NCBI GenBank assembly: GCA_964200185.2
Contig: CAXNAD020000162.1
Location: 1-26,776 of the forward strand
Source: Choristocarpus tenellus KU-1152
Taxonomy: Eukaryota > Phaeophyceae
Direction of reading: 5' to 3'
Length of the DNA stretch: 26,776 bases
In this document: one piece after another, positions 22,601 through 26,776 of the stretch
Position numbering within the stretch: position 1 is the stretch's first letter
Layout of the letters: each line of letters begins with the position of its first letter
Position numbers and translations under genes: made by a program
Notes under the pieces: model-generated
What the model was told of the DNA's origin: nothing
Databases searched by the model: none
The model's input: the letters and a program-made list of their open reading frames with translations, nothing else

Positions 22601-25600
22601 CTGCACAAGCTTAGGGAGTCACAGGTAAGAAAAGAGGGGAAAAAAAGGAGGGCTAGCTAGTACTCTGGAGTACCTGCATACTCCAAGAACTCACATATAG
22701 AGTTAATGTACTGTGAAGTATTTGACAAAGAGATGGATAATGCAGAGGGAAGAAAGACGGCCACAGAAATGACAAACGGACCTCTTTGACAACAGTGGGG
22801 CAACTGCAGACACCTCCTCGTCCCCCCTCAGTGCCAACCACACCCTTTGCGCCCTCTTTGCCCCTTCCTGGTCCCCTGCAAGAATGAAATTTTCCTCAGC
22901 TTCTCGAGCTGCATCCTTCGCTGCACAAAAGCCAAACCCAGAATTGGCCCATTTAGGAAATTCCTCCTTGTGCACATTTGCCACCTCAGTTTTGTTGTTT
23001 GAAGCGCCATACACAGCTGATGTTGAATTTGCAGCTTGAGGCGTACAAATTCCAGGAGCAGTGGAGGGGGCTGATGTATGCATTGGCTTTGGAGCAGACT
23101 TGGACTTGTGATTGTGGGTTGAAGAATGTGAGTTGATGTAAGAATAGAGTTTGGCTAGTGCTTTTGTCATGGCTGGGGTAAGAGAAGGAGCATCCGCTAG
23201 ACGCTGCGAGCCAGCAATTCCAGCCCGAAACCTGTGAGTAGAAAGGGGGCAGTTGGCCAGGTGTGCAACTTGAGGTTCAAAAGTGGGGTGGAGACAGATG
23301 TGTTTCAACACCAAGTCCCTCTTAAATCACCATATTGTGTGCAGGTTTTTGCCAGATAACTAGATGCTTCGGATTGGCTTACAGTCAACATCTACTTCTT
23401 GGTTGCAATATTGATTTCTTCCAGGCCCACACTCACAAACTCAGGCAGCAACACACTTATGCATTTGTTCCCCTGCACACTTGACGATTCTATGGTGGTA
23501 CCAACCCACAATTTTGGGACCATCATTCACCTCGCAGCCATGTCGGCCTGATCAGTGAACCCCTGTCCCCTGAATGCCTCTTCTGCCTCCTCCAATAGAC
23601 TCGTACACTCTGCTGCAACTTGTTGACTCAACTTCTTGCACTGAGGAATCCTAACCACCCTCGCACATGCAATTGCTGGCCCTGCGGAAATTGGCCTGTT
23701 CATCTTCATCCATTGCTCTCTCTGCACGATCTCTGTCTTTGCTCCCGACTCTCTCCCCATATCTGTATCTTCACCTTGTGGATCACAACGTATAGATCCT
23801 GTGGCCAGAGAGATCGCTTCATAGAAGCGTGTCATCAACTGCTCCCCTCGCCTCACTTCCCTGGCTTTAGTGATCTTGTCCTCCATGTCAGACACATCAT
23901 CCAGAAATTCCTGTCAACATCAAGGGCAGGTGGATGTAGCTAAGTTTGTATCCAGCAGGGAAAGAGAAGAATATTGGGGTCAGAAGGTGGAGGAGAGGGG
24001 AAGAGGGGAGGTAGCTGGAGGAAGAGAAAGGCAGAGGAGGACAAGGATTAAGAAGGGTGTAGCAATTACAAACTGCATGAAGACATGCTGGTTATCATGA
24101 ACGAACTATAACCAATGAGAAAAAATGTTGATTGAAACCAAATGTACACTTCTTGTGACTTAGTAACTTTCAAGCCTCTCTCCTCTCACCTCCACATGAT
24201 GTCGGAGAATGCATGGTGCTTTCTTTGTCTTTGACCCTCTGGGCTGCCCCATATCTTTCCCGTACCCCCCTCTTCCTCTGTTACAACCTCCTCCTGTAGC
24301 ATGTTCTATCTTTCGCAGCAAGGCCTCCCCAGCATTCAATTCCTCCTGAGAGGGACAAAAAGTATTGGCAGCTCCACTTGATGTTGTGGGCCGATCATTT
24401 CCCATTGTCTGCGAGGAAAAGGGGTTAAGGAGGTGGAGGGTAGAGTTAAATATTCTGTGAGATTGTACTAGTAAGTTGTTTGTACTTCTTGTCAAGAGCC
24501 AAGCATAATGGAAGATTATTCTCACCTGCCCTTTGCCTCTGCCCTTGCTTCCTTTTGCCCTACAAAACAAATTGGCCCCTTTCCCCAATGTACCCTTTTC
24601 CCCAGCTGAATTGCTGTTGCTTACATTGGCACCATGAAAACAGCGTGCAACATACTTAAATGCTATGCAAGACCTTTCGTTGAACTGCTGGGCTTTGTCC
24701 CACCATCCCTGCTAGGAAGATGATAAAGCGGACATCAAGTGATTGAGGTAGGGCACCATTTCAGTTTCAGGTAGCTGCATCTATTGGGTTGATCCTATTA
24801 ATCCTCTTAGCTCCTGGGTTTGAACTATTGCAGTGTGCTTTTATTTGAAACGATTGTGTGCCAGAGCCTTGGTTTGTGCTCCAGGGTACTTCAAAGTATA
24901 CACTACTGTAGTAGAAATATTTCATTTTCTACAGCACATGAGATCAAGGTCCAAGATGTTTCAAGAGTACGCCCAGTACCGTACTGTATATGCCAACAGT
25001 AGGAGTTCGGCCAAGGTTGACTACTGACACAAGGTACTGTGAGGTGTCGATGAATGGGATATGTGTGGGCTCGTACAGCAATATAGGGGCTGGATAGGGT
25101 GTCCGGGGGAGGATTCCTAAGATATTGGAACTACCTTTAGAAATGCGATCATTAGCTATCCAACCTTTACGATCAACATCCACCTAAAAAAAGACGCCCC
25201 CTGCTCTCCGCAGATTCCCCACTTGCTAACCCTTGAAAGAGTGTCTGCACAGGGCAGATCAAGGGATGCATGGAGGTACGTCTACACTTTTTTGTGAAGG
25301 CCAATGATCAAACACGGACTAAAATCCTCCTCCCCCCCCCTTGTCATTTCTTGAACTGGACAAGCCTGTTCTAGGGCCCGGACTGCCTTGGTGTAGTCCG
25401 TTAGTCCATGAAGGGCTGCCAGCTCTGACACAATGTCCAAGGGAGTTGTATCTGATGGGGAAATAATGTCAATGGTCCTTGCGAGGACTGGATTAACAAA
25501 GGGAAGACTGCCAGTGGACAGTGGAGAGGAGGCAATTGCAAAAAGTGGTGGTTGAGTGCCCAGATGTGATGCAGAATAGTTGTGGAAGCACCTGGAAGAG

Positions 25601-26546
25601 GCACAGATCGCTCTATGCTAAAATATATGTGCAGCAGCCGGAAGCTATGCTCATCCCTTGATTGAGTAAATATAAATAAATCATGAGGGGCAAAGACAAA
25701 AGACATTAGCAGTTAGTGTGAACATGGAATATACATATATACGAAGTCGTTTTCCTACAGTCTCCTCTAAATTTGTCACAGGTGAGCATGCCAAATGAAC
25801 ACCAGCCCCAGCTTTGTAGCATATGATCAAAATGCACATCGGAAGAGGTAGGAGAGACGGTCGGTGCCCTTACAACTTTGTTCCTTGTGCTTAGGAGTCA
25901 TCATTTGTACCTCCAATTATAAAGCAATGACATTTGGTGGCTTGATACAGGATGCATTCAACTGTTATGTAAAGAGGTATTTGAAGTAGCCATACAGGGT
26001 GTTCTTTGTTTTTCTGGTGTTGTGTCTCCCCTCGGAGAAAACGTACCAAACTTTCTGGAGGAAAATGCTAATACTATGCATGCACTACATTCTTCTGAGT
26101 GGATAAATGATGTGGCATCGTGGGGAGGTACATGCGCACAGGTGTGTGTTAGTGTGGTAGGGCGGGAGCAACTCTCCATCAACAAGTTGCTTGTTGTAAA
26201 ATTCCCACGCTCTCTTATAGATACTTAAGTATTTCCTAAACAATGTGACCTGTGTACTTTAGGTTGAGAGCAAATCCTGTCATATGGCAAACAGCAAAAT
26301 ACTCTAATACAAAGTATCACGGTTATCCCTCCTCTCTCTGGGTGGCGAAAGAAAGAAAGTAATGGAGTGAGCAACCCTGCTTGGCACGATAAAGCCTTAT
26401 TGGCGCACTTCTGCTCCCCTTAATCGACCACTTCATACCCGGAATGACCCAACTCAACAAGACAGAGCATTTGACCAAAGACGGCGGTGCAAGTGGCAAT
26501 GTCTGGAGGATAGGCAGGGCAGACTCCTGGGATACTTCCCTCATTC
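3056..26546 (-). CDS. Large multi-exon gene: helical-repeat protein with long acidic C-terminal tail (5' end not seen)
   Basis: One minus-strand gene covers nearly the whole window. Joining open frames at GT..AG sites gives 16 exons: 26546-26439, 25591-about 25320, 24708-24526, 24408-24190, 23910-23531, 23231-22782, 21508-21338, 20903(or 20905)-20822, 17760-17629, 15404-15270, 14892-13090, 11848-about 11735, 11341-11184, 10804-10652, 9360-6669 and 4618-3056. Phases agree at most junctions; those between exons 2/3, 7/8 and 12/13 are ambiguous. Visible coding length is about 2,870 codons. The product has helical units of TPR/MIT style in the middle and an acidic disordered tail of about 1,417 residues. 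No signal peptide, membrane segment or catalytic motif was seen. I do not recognise the family. A cytoplasmic or nuclear scaffold is inference only. The start codon is not identified. The region could also be two adjacent genes if the exon-12 TGA is used. Confidence 0.7.
5324..5523. mobile_element. Foldback MITE, Tourist/Harbinger-like, with TTA target duplication
   Basis: Arms 5324-5407 and 5440-5523 are near-perfect inverted repeats of 84 nt with only a few mismatches. They are separated by a 32-nt T/A-rich loop. The ends are ACAGCC and GGCTGT. TTA lies directly outside on both sides (5321-5323 and 5524-5526), which matches the 3-bp TWA duplications of PIF/Harbinger elements. It has no ORF of its own and lies in intron 15. 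Confidence 0.75.
6429..6654 (+). mobile_element. hAT-like MITE, copy A (intron 15, next to a splice donor)
   Basis: This 226-bp copy shares its full length with copies B-E. The left end reads AAAAGTATTTTTAGAGGGTA and the right end, reversed, reads CAAAGGATCTTAGATGGTA. Internal landmarks shared with the family include GGATATTGACACTTCCTAAC. The flanks tccaatgt and cccaatag share CCAAT, a decayed 8-bp duplication. The right flank abuts the GTGAGG donor of exon 15 (6663-6668). Confidence 0.8.
6669..9360 (-). CDS. Exon 15 of the large helical-repeat gene: long acidic region
   Basis: This 2,692-nt exon starts after a good acceptor (caatttgcag). It opens with AQPCEEGEVPLESVMEKALA and then a helix through SMKSNRLAMLDIPVSLLETA. 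The rest, nearly 800 residues, is very rich in Glu, Asp, Ser, Thr and Gly, with patches such as EEESYGEYYYDEHWEESS. Near its end are a predicted short coil (NLQDLRSQFDELINSFNN) and a Ser/Pro-rich basic stretch. I end it at a GTGAGG donor at a codon boundary, which joins exon 16 in phase. If that donor is not used, the frame reads 27 codons further to a stop at 6585, inside a transposon copy. The tail is likely disordered; phosphorylation or acidic binding roles are inference. Confidence 0.85.
9361..10651 (-). other. Intron 14 (1.29 kb)
   Basis: It runs from the GTGAGT donor to an acceptor ending caatttgcag and carries MITE copy B. Nothing else was identified. Confidence 0.65.
10118..10367 (+). 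mobile_element. hAT-like MITE, copy B (intron 14)
   Basis: This copy of about 250 bp has the left end GAAAGTATCTTAGAGGGTAC and a right end whose reverse reads CCAAAGTGCCTTGGAGGGTA. The interior again has GGATATTGACACTTCCTAAC and CCAAATGGAC near the right end. The flanks gccaagtg and ctcaagta share CAAGT, which fits a worn target duplication. The copy lies wholly in an intron of the large gene. Confidence 0.8.
10652..10804 (-). CDS. Exon 14 of the large helical-repeat gene
   Basis: This 153-nt exon encodes MERMSSQMPMQALLEWFQGH, then a basic segment with SIAKAPLKISVGSVQSVM and TIQIRFYL. The donor is a perfect GTGAGT, leaving two bases (CA) that make His with the first base of exon 15. The acceptor ends gcgag rather than cag, but a CTAAC branch-like site lies about 14 bases upstream of the AG. 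Phase agrees on both sides. The MERM start could also serve as a translation start for a shorter product carrying the acidic tail, since two ATGs occur close together. Confidence 0.65.
10805..11183 (-). other. Intron 13 (379 nt)
   Basis: It has a perfect GTGAGT donor, a CTAAC branch-like motif near its 3' end and a gag acceptor. No other content was recognised. Confidence 0.55.
11184..11341 (-). CDS. Exon 13 of the large helical-repeat gene
   Basis: This 158-nt exon lies between an acceptor ending cacatag and a perfect GTGAGT donor, leaving two bases (CG). It encodes ALKALGSAQPMFEMAASTMS, then a long amphipathic helix (VLNEAVLVIRNKLQHIHAL) and KICRVWGQMLA. The split CG codon becomes Arg with the first A of exon 14, so the junction is consistent. 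The composition is Met-, Ala- and Leu-rich and unlike the acidic exons downstream. No named domain is recognised. Confidence 0.7.
11342..11734 (-). other. Intron 12 (about 393 nt if the GTGCGT donor is used)
   Basis: The first part, down to the TGA at 11678, stays open in the exon-12 frame. The rest is AT-rich with no feature seen. The 3' acceptor ends cacatag. Confidence 0.45.
11735..11848 (-). CDS. Exon 12 of the large helical-repeat gene (could instead be a terminal exon ending at 11678)
   Basis: After a strong acceptor (gccttcctttgcag), the phase-0 frame reads GDAFKQITDTQAIAFCVERE and then VQLTPDIVQFVTANDPIS. A GTGCGT donor at a codon boundary would end it there and join exon 13 in phase. 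If no donor is used, the frame runs on through a Pro-rich stretch to a TGA at 11678-11680. That would make it the last exon of one gene, with exons 13-16 belonging to another or to an alternative form. No AATAAA is seen soon after that TGA, so I favour splicing. The opposite strand is also open here, but it has no matching splice signals. Confidence 0.55.
11849..13089 (-). other. Intron 11 (about 1.24 kb)
   Basis: Frames here are short on both strands. A stronger GTAAGG donor at about 12985-12990 lies inside it and would extend exon 11 by about 100 nt, though out of phase with exon 12. There is a poly-T run at 12803-12814. No other feature was seen. Confidence 0.5.
13090..14892 (-). CDS. Exon 11 of the large helical-repeat gene: main repeat array
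   Basis: This 1,803-nt exon (601 codons) starts after a clear acceptor (aattatttcag) and is phase 0 at both ends if the GTGTGG donor is used. It holds most of the helical repeats, among them FEDARKLLHRAEPIYSHA, YSEAKELLTECLKIKGK, FDAAEMAATEAKESYAWW, FEVACAFLTDAAELFEAA, FEESLDRLTKAKAFFIAA, YDLALKFMQEARIEYSAM, PVKARGLLLEAIACYRWA and LGLALEALKAGLSSYRK. Between the fifth and sixth units lies a Ser/Thr-rich linker of about 100 residues. The spacing is like TPR or MIT helices, but no canonical TPR signature is kept. The open frame continues to 12940. A stronger GTAAGG donor lies about 100 nt further on but leaves one base, which does not fit exon 12. Confidence 0.85.
14893..15269 (-). other. Intron 10 (377 nt)
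   Basis: It has a GTAAAT donor and an acceptor ending attatttcag. Nothing else was identified. Confidence 0.6.
15270..15404 (-). CDS. Exon 10 of the large helical-repeat gene
   Basis: This is 135 nt (45 codons), phase 0 at both ends, from an acceptor ending acgggcag to a GTAAAT donor. The translation is strongly helical with TPR-like spacing: RSAEVETQLDCLDADASLEQ and then LAQVLLETGLVEEGCKELG. An alternative acceptor (cacaag) would start it at 15412. The chosen start joins exon 9 and exon 11 at codon boundaries. The segment is acidic and leucine-rich, like the helical zone to either side. Confidence 0.7.
15405..17628 (-). other. Intron 9 (2.22 kb)
   Basis: It contains the short inverted-repeat element at 17191-17365. 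The stretch 16430-16520 repeats AAATCACG in similar settings but shows no clear unit. No coding exon was found. Confidence 0.55.
17191..17365. mobile_element. Short inverted-repeat element sharing ends with the hAT-like MITE family
   Basis: This 175-bp element has the left end CAAAGTATCTGGGGGG (17191 on) and the right end ccccccagatactttg (17350-17365), a 16-bp inverted repeat. Further in, GTCCATTTGGGG (17221 on) is answered by acccaaatggac near 17314-17325. Both blocks also occur in copies A-E (CAAAGTATCT and GTCCATTTGGG), so this is a shorter relative with a different centre. No clear target duplication is seen. It lies in intron 9. Confidence 0.6.
17629..17760 (-). CDS. Exon 9 of the large helical-repeat gene
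   Basis: This is 132 nt (44 codons), phase 0 to 0. The acceptor is strong (cttccttcctcacag) and the donor is GTTTGT. It encodes NFRAGDNLLKEVDPALSAGE and then one complete repeat unit, GARAVKLLHEAKKFYRSAQ, which ends exactly at the donor. An in-frame ATG is the third codon, but the frame and acceptor argue for an internal exon. Intron 8 upstream is the longest in the gene (about 3.06 kb) and carries transposon copies. The repeat unit is one of the best matches to those in exon 11. Confidence 0.75.
18077..18357 (+). pseudogene. Charged plus-strand coding relic inside intron 8, with 27-bp tandem duplication
   Basis: This stretch is richer in G+C than its surroundings and open on the plus strand. 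It starts with RPPQNLLHNDVSVVMSEHVD and continues with a duplicated unit (MSEHVDSE and MSEPVDSE, coded by 18122-18148 and 18149-18175). A basic region, REVMRGVKASARKS, then ends at a stop at 18278-18280. In another frame the reading goes on as DSEVQLMTQQEKQKACLEVN to a stop near 18360, so one indel in the A5 run near 18265 may have broken it. The arrangement of a basic patch followed by a Gln/Lys/Glu helix recalls the C-terminal part of transposon-associated Myb/NAM-associated proteins. That likeness is weak, and this could be a retrocopy of any host gene. Confidence 0.3.
18122..18175 (+). repeat. 27-bp tandem duplication
   Basis: Two adjacent 27-nt units differ at two positions and code for VMSE(H/P)VDSE in the same plus-strand frame. 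Because the unit length is a multiple of three, it adds nine residues without shifting the frame. Confidence 0.8.
18921..19175 (+). mobile_element. hAT-like MITE, copy C (intron 8)
   Basis: This copy of about 255 bp begins AGTGAAAGTATCTTAGAGGG and ends with a reversed GAGCCAAATAATCTTAGAGG. It has the inner GTCCATTTGGGGC close to the left end and its complement near the right end. I cannot see a target duplication at this copy, so its flanks have probably diverged. It lies about 500 bp from copy D in the same orientation. Confidence 0.75.
19591..19614 (+). repeat. ATT microsatellite
   Basis: This is a run of about seven to eight ATT units in intron 8, with nothing else of note around it. Confidence 0.85.
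19691..19928 (+). mobile_element. hAT-like MITE, copy D (intron 8), with intact 8-bp target duplication
   Basis: This 238-bp copy is flanked on both sides by CCCAGGGG (19683-19690 and 19929-19936), a perfect 8-bp duplication. The ends are AGTGAGAGTATCTCAGAGGG and, reversed, CCAAAGTATCTTCGAGGGTA. An 8-bp duplication is the hallmark of hAT transposons, so this copy sets the family class and the element borders. It has no coding capacity. Confidence 0.8.
20202..20219 (+). repeat. GA microsatellite
   Basis: This is a short purine run of GA units in intron 8, part of a wider purine-rich patch near 20195-20235. Confidence 0.7.
20822..20903 (-). CDS. Exon 8 of the large helical-repeat gene
   Basis: A short exon encodes a helical segment (LCEEAKNCLQFVNPNAKAAA, then LEDVEGA) before a strong GTGAGT donor at a codon boundary. 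Two acceptors lie two bases apart: ctcag gives a start at 20905 in phase 0, and cagag gives a start at 20903 with one base over. They pair with the short and long forms of exon 7 respectively. The LCEEAKNCLQF spacing matches the second helix of TPR-like units. Confidence 0.65.
20904..21337 (-). other. Intron 7 (about 434 nt)
   Basis: It has a GTGAGA donor at its 5' end and two tandem acceptors at its 3' end. No other feature was seen. Confidence 0.5.
21338..21508 (-). CDS. Exon 7 of the large helical-repeat gene (two possible donors)
   Basis: The acceptor ends ccttctag. The first base completes the Arg codon split at exon 6. The exon encodes a clear helical repeat unit, YDAVLEGLHRAQHLYASAGP, followed by EGEEGLLRLRDPGAL and a second helix-like stretch ending ESLKVL. 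Two good donors exist. GTGAGA just below 21338 leaves two bases and keeps the full exon. Another GTGAGA just below 21400 ends at a codon boundary and gives a shorter exon. Each donor has a matching acceptor at exon 8, two bases apart. I prefer the longer form because the extra sequence looks coding. Confidence 0.7.
22360..22384 (+). repeat. 25-nt poly-C run next to assembly gap
   Basis: This is an unbroken run of 25 C. A second C run follows after the gap near 22467-22478. Such runs are hard to sequence and may differ in true length. Confidence 0.85.
22449..22458. other. Assembly gap (10 N)
   Basis: These are ten unknown bases in intron 6. Similar sequence on both sides (CCACATGA followed by C runs) suggests a collapsed or misjoined tandem repeat, so the true gap length is unknown. 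Confidence 0.95.
22782..23231 (-). CDS. Exon 6 of the large helical-repeat gene
   Basis: This is 450 nt, one base in and two bases out of phase, matching exons 5 and 7. The acceptor is excellent (ctttctactcacag). The translation has a helical start (FRAGIAGSQRLADAPSLTPA, then MTKALAKLYSYIN). A Ser/Thr/Ala/Pro-rich linker of about 60 residues follows, and then a helical unit DAAREAEENFILAGDQEGAK. The donor used here reads GTCCGT, which is weak compared with the GTGAG donors of neighbouring exons. It was chosen because it is in phase and the alternatives are not. The open frame continues to a TAA at 22703 if the donor is skipped. Confidence 0.75.
23531..23910 (-). CDS. Exon 5 of the large helical-repeat gene
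   Basis: This is 380 nt (126 codons plus two bases), from an acceptor ending gttgacag to a GTGAAT donor. The product is helical and charged: EFLDDVSDMEDKITKAREVR near the start, a segment with MTRFYEAISLATGSI, and a C-terminal repeat-like unit ECTSLLEEAEEAFRGQGF. The final two bases (AG) combine with the first G of exon 6 to give Arg, so the junction is phase-consistent. The last helix follows the same spacing as the repeats in exon 11 and is taken as the first clear copy of that motif. Confidence 0.75.
24190..24408 (-). CDS. Exon 4 of the large helical-repeat gene, with Gly/Arg-rich segment
   Basis: This is 219 nt (73 codons), phase 0 to 0, from an acceptor ending cctcgcag to a GTGAGA donor. 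The translation starts TMGNDRPTTSSGAANTFCPS, then has a helix (EELNAGEALLRKIEHA). A Gly/Arg-rich patch with GGGCNRGRGGYGKDMGQPRG follows, and then a basic end. Short RG/GRG patches are common in RNA-binding or self-associating disordered regions. Whether that applies here is inference. The intron between this exon and exon 5 is 279 nt. Confidence 0.65.
24526..24708 (-). CDS. Exon 3 of the large helical-repeat gene
   Basis: This is 183 nt (61 codons), phase 0 at both ends, between an acceptor ending cctagcag and a GTGAGA donor. It encodes a helical start (GWWDKAQQFNERSCIAFKYV) and then a Gly/Lys/Ser-rich linker ending in AKGSKGRGKGQ. There is no ATG in this exon. A TTG in the linker is not a credible start because the frame is open well upstream of it. 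The 117-nt intron that follows is a multiple of three with no stop in this frame, so retaining it would keep the frame open. Confidence 0.65.
24709..25319 (-). other. Intron 2 region (about 0.6 kb)
   Basis: The exon 2 to exon 3 connection is unresolved here. The only candidate coding piece is the 49-nt segment at 25135-25183. Confidence 0.4.
25135..25183 (-). CDS. Possible 49-nt micro-exon in intron 2 (unplaced)
   Basis: A 49-nt stretch is bounded by a strong-looking acceptor (tttttttag) and a GTAGTT donor. It reads VDVDRKGWIANDRISK in one frame. The phase does not connect exon 2 to exon 3 as I modelled them: 49 nt would leave one base, and exon 3 starts at a codon boundary. A shorter 19-nt version ending at AAAG before GTTGGA would fit in phase if exon 2 ended with two bases over. 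It is recorded because the splice signals are good. Chance occurrence in an intron remains quite possible. Confidence 0.2.
25320..25591 (-). CDS. Exon 2 of the large helical-repeat gene (3' boundary uncertain)
   Basis: The exon starts after a good acceptor (pyrimidine tract ending cttccag). Its frame is open for about 90 codons: a Ser/Pro/Thr-rich stretch containing HNYSASHLGTQPPLFAIASS, then TIDIISPSDTTPLDIVSELA and the helical segment ALHGLTDYTKAVRALEQA. The last part is TPR-like (small and large hydrophobics in helical spacing). It joins exon 1 in phase (2+1). A 9-G run follows the helix. The donor is unclear: a GTCCGT at 25319 is the most donor-like, but it leaves one base, while exon 3 begins at a codon boundary. 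A GTGTAG further on would be in phase but is weak. An alternative start at 25617, after tttag, also keeps the frame. Confidence 0.55.
25592..26438 (-). other. Intron 1 (about 0.85 kb)
   Basis: It runs from the GTATGA donor to an acceptor ending cttccag. A 68-codon plus-strand frame lies at 26022-26228 without support. No repeat was identified. Confidence 0.45.
26439..26546 (-). CDS. Exon 1 visible (internal exon) of the large helical-repeat gene
   Basis: This 108-nt open segment follows an acceptor ending gcgcag and stops at a GTATGA donor. It begins with one base that completes a codon and ends with two bases left over, which fits the next exon exactly. The translation includes NEGSIPGVCPAYPPDIATCT followed by a hydrophobic helix (AVFGQMLCLVELGHSG). 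There is no suitable ATG in frame, and the preceding codon is split, so at least one more exon must lie upstream, probably beyond the window. The frame runs into TAA shortly after the donor, which supports splicing there. The helix resembles one arm of a TPR or PPR hairpin, but one helix is not enough for a family call. Confidence 0.45.
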
Positions 26547-26625
26547 CTGCGCCATCTTCATAGTGCTAGTCTCGATTCTTGCATATGGATAGATGTCTTC
26601 GTTGTGGTCAAATACAACAATGGAG

Positions 26626-26776
26626 CCAAGGTACCTTACAGGATAGAGCCGCGTCCATTTGGGGGCCAAAATCCAATGTTGCGGTTTTGATGTAATTTTT
26701 GCTATCGTGTTTGTTAGGAAGTGTCAATATCCATGTTCCAGACACAGCTTTTCATAACATATACACTTTACCTACT
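26626..26776 (-). mobile_element. hAT-like MITE, copy E (reverse orientation, cut by window end)
   Basis: From CCAAGGTACCTTACAGGATA rightward, this is the reverse complement of the other copies: GTCCATTTGGGGGCC, then the region matching GTTAGGAAGTGTCAATATCC. It runs off the window, so its far end and target duplication cannot be seen. It lies upstream of exon 1, probably in another intron. Confidence 0.75.

Larger units (their letters stand above)
21509..22781 (-). other. Intron 6 (1.27 kb, with gap)
   Basis: It contains the poly-C runs, the 10-N gap and a poly-T run at 21778-21790. The donor is the unusual GTCCGT. No exon was found, but the gap could hide sequence. Confidence 0.5.

Noticed and set aside
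24820-25027. Two overlapping plus-strand frames of 60-64 codons
   Set aside because: The low-quality translations overlap in different frames in intron DNA with no splice support.
26022-26228. 68-codon plus-strand frame containing NFLEENANTMHALHSSEWIN
   Set aside because: It reads fairly well, but it lies in an intron of the large gene, has no partner exons and is short enough to be chance.
1-26776. CRISPR arrays, tRNA or rRNA genes, bacterial operons
   Set aside because: No regularly spaced repeats, no recognisable tRNA or rRNA sequence, and clear introns throughout.

Overview
The window looks like nuclear DNA of a eukaryote. It has GT..AG introns of 0.1 to 3 kb, moderate G+C with AT-rich introns, short non-autonomous DNA transposons in introns, a 10-N assembly gap, and no operon-like packing, Shine-Dalgarno pattern or RNA genes. 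An alga or other protist would fit, but nothing seen here fixes the lineage.

Almost the whole window (about 26546 down to 3056, minus strand) reads as one very large split gene. I rebuilt 16 coding exons by hand from open frames, splice sites and phase. Most junctions agree in phase; the links between exons 2 and 3, 7 and 8, and 12 and 13 are open. Both the 5' end and the start codon lie outside or are not recognised. The visible coding length is roughly 8.6 kb (about 2,870 codons). The stop is at 3056-3058, with an AATAAA on the same strand at 2957-2962.

The encoded protein has three zones. Exons 1-6 (26546-22782) give an N-terminal zone that mixes helices with Gly/Lys/Arg-rich and Ser/Thr/Pro-rich linkers. 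Exons 5-11 (23910-13090) carry a degenerate helical repeat of about 18 residues, of the type (F/Y)xxAxxLLxxAxxxYxxA. It resembles TPR or MIT helices and occurs at least ten times. Exons 12-14 (11848-10652) look globular or helical. Exons 15 and 16 (9360-6669 and 4618-3056) encode a very long acidic, low-complexity tail of about 1,417 residues that ends in an acidic DEYSDF-type terminus. I do not recognise the protein as a named family; a scaffold or adaptor is the most I would infer.

The introns hold most of the mobile DNA. Five copies of one roughly 225-255 bp element with imperfect terminal inverted repeats lie at 6429-6654, 10118-10367, 18921-19175, 19691-19928 and 26626-26776 (cut by the window end). 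One copy has a perfect 8-bp target duplication, which points to a hAT-type MITE. A shorter relative sits at 17191-17365. A near-perfect 200-bp foldback element with TTA duplications, Tourist/Harbinger-like, sits at 5324-5523. Intron 8 also has a small plus-strand charged ORF that looks like a relic of an inserted gene.

Positions 1-2956 lie beyond the 3' end of the big gene. They contain weak plus-strand coding-like fragments in shifting frames, possibly the end of a neighbour plus a decayed gene, but no model I can defend.
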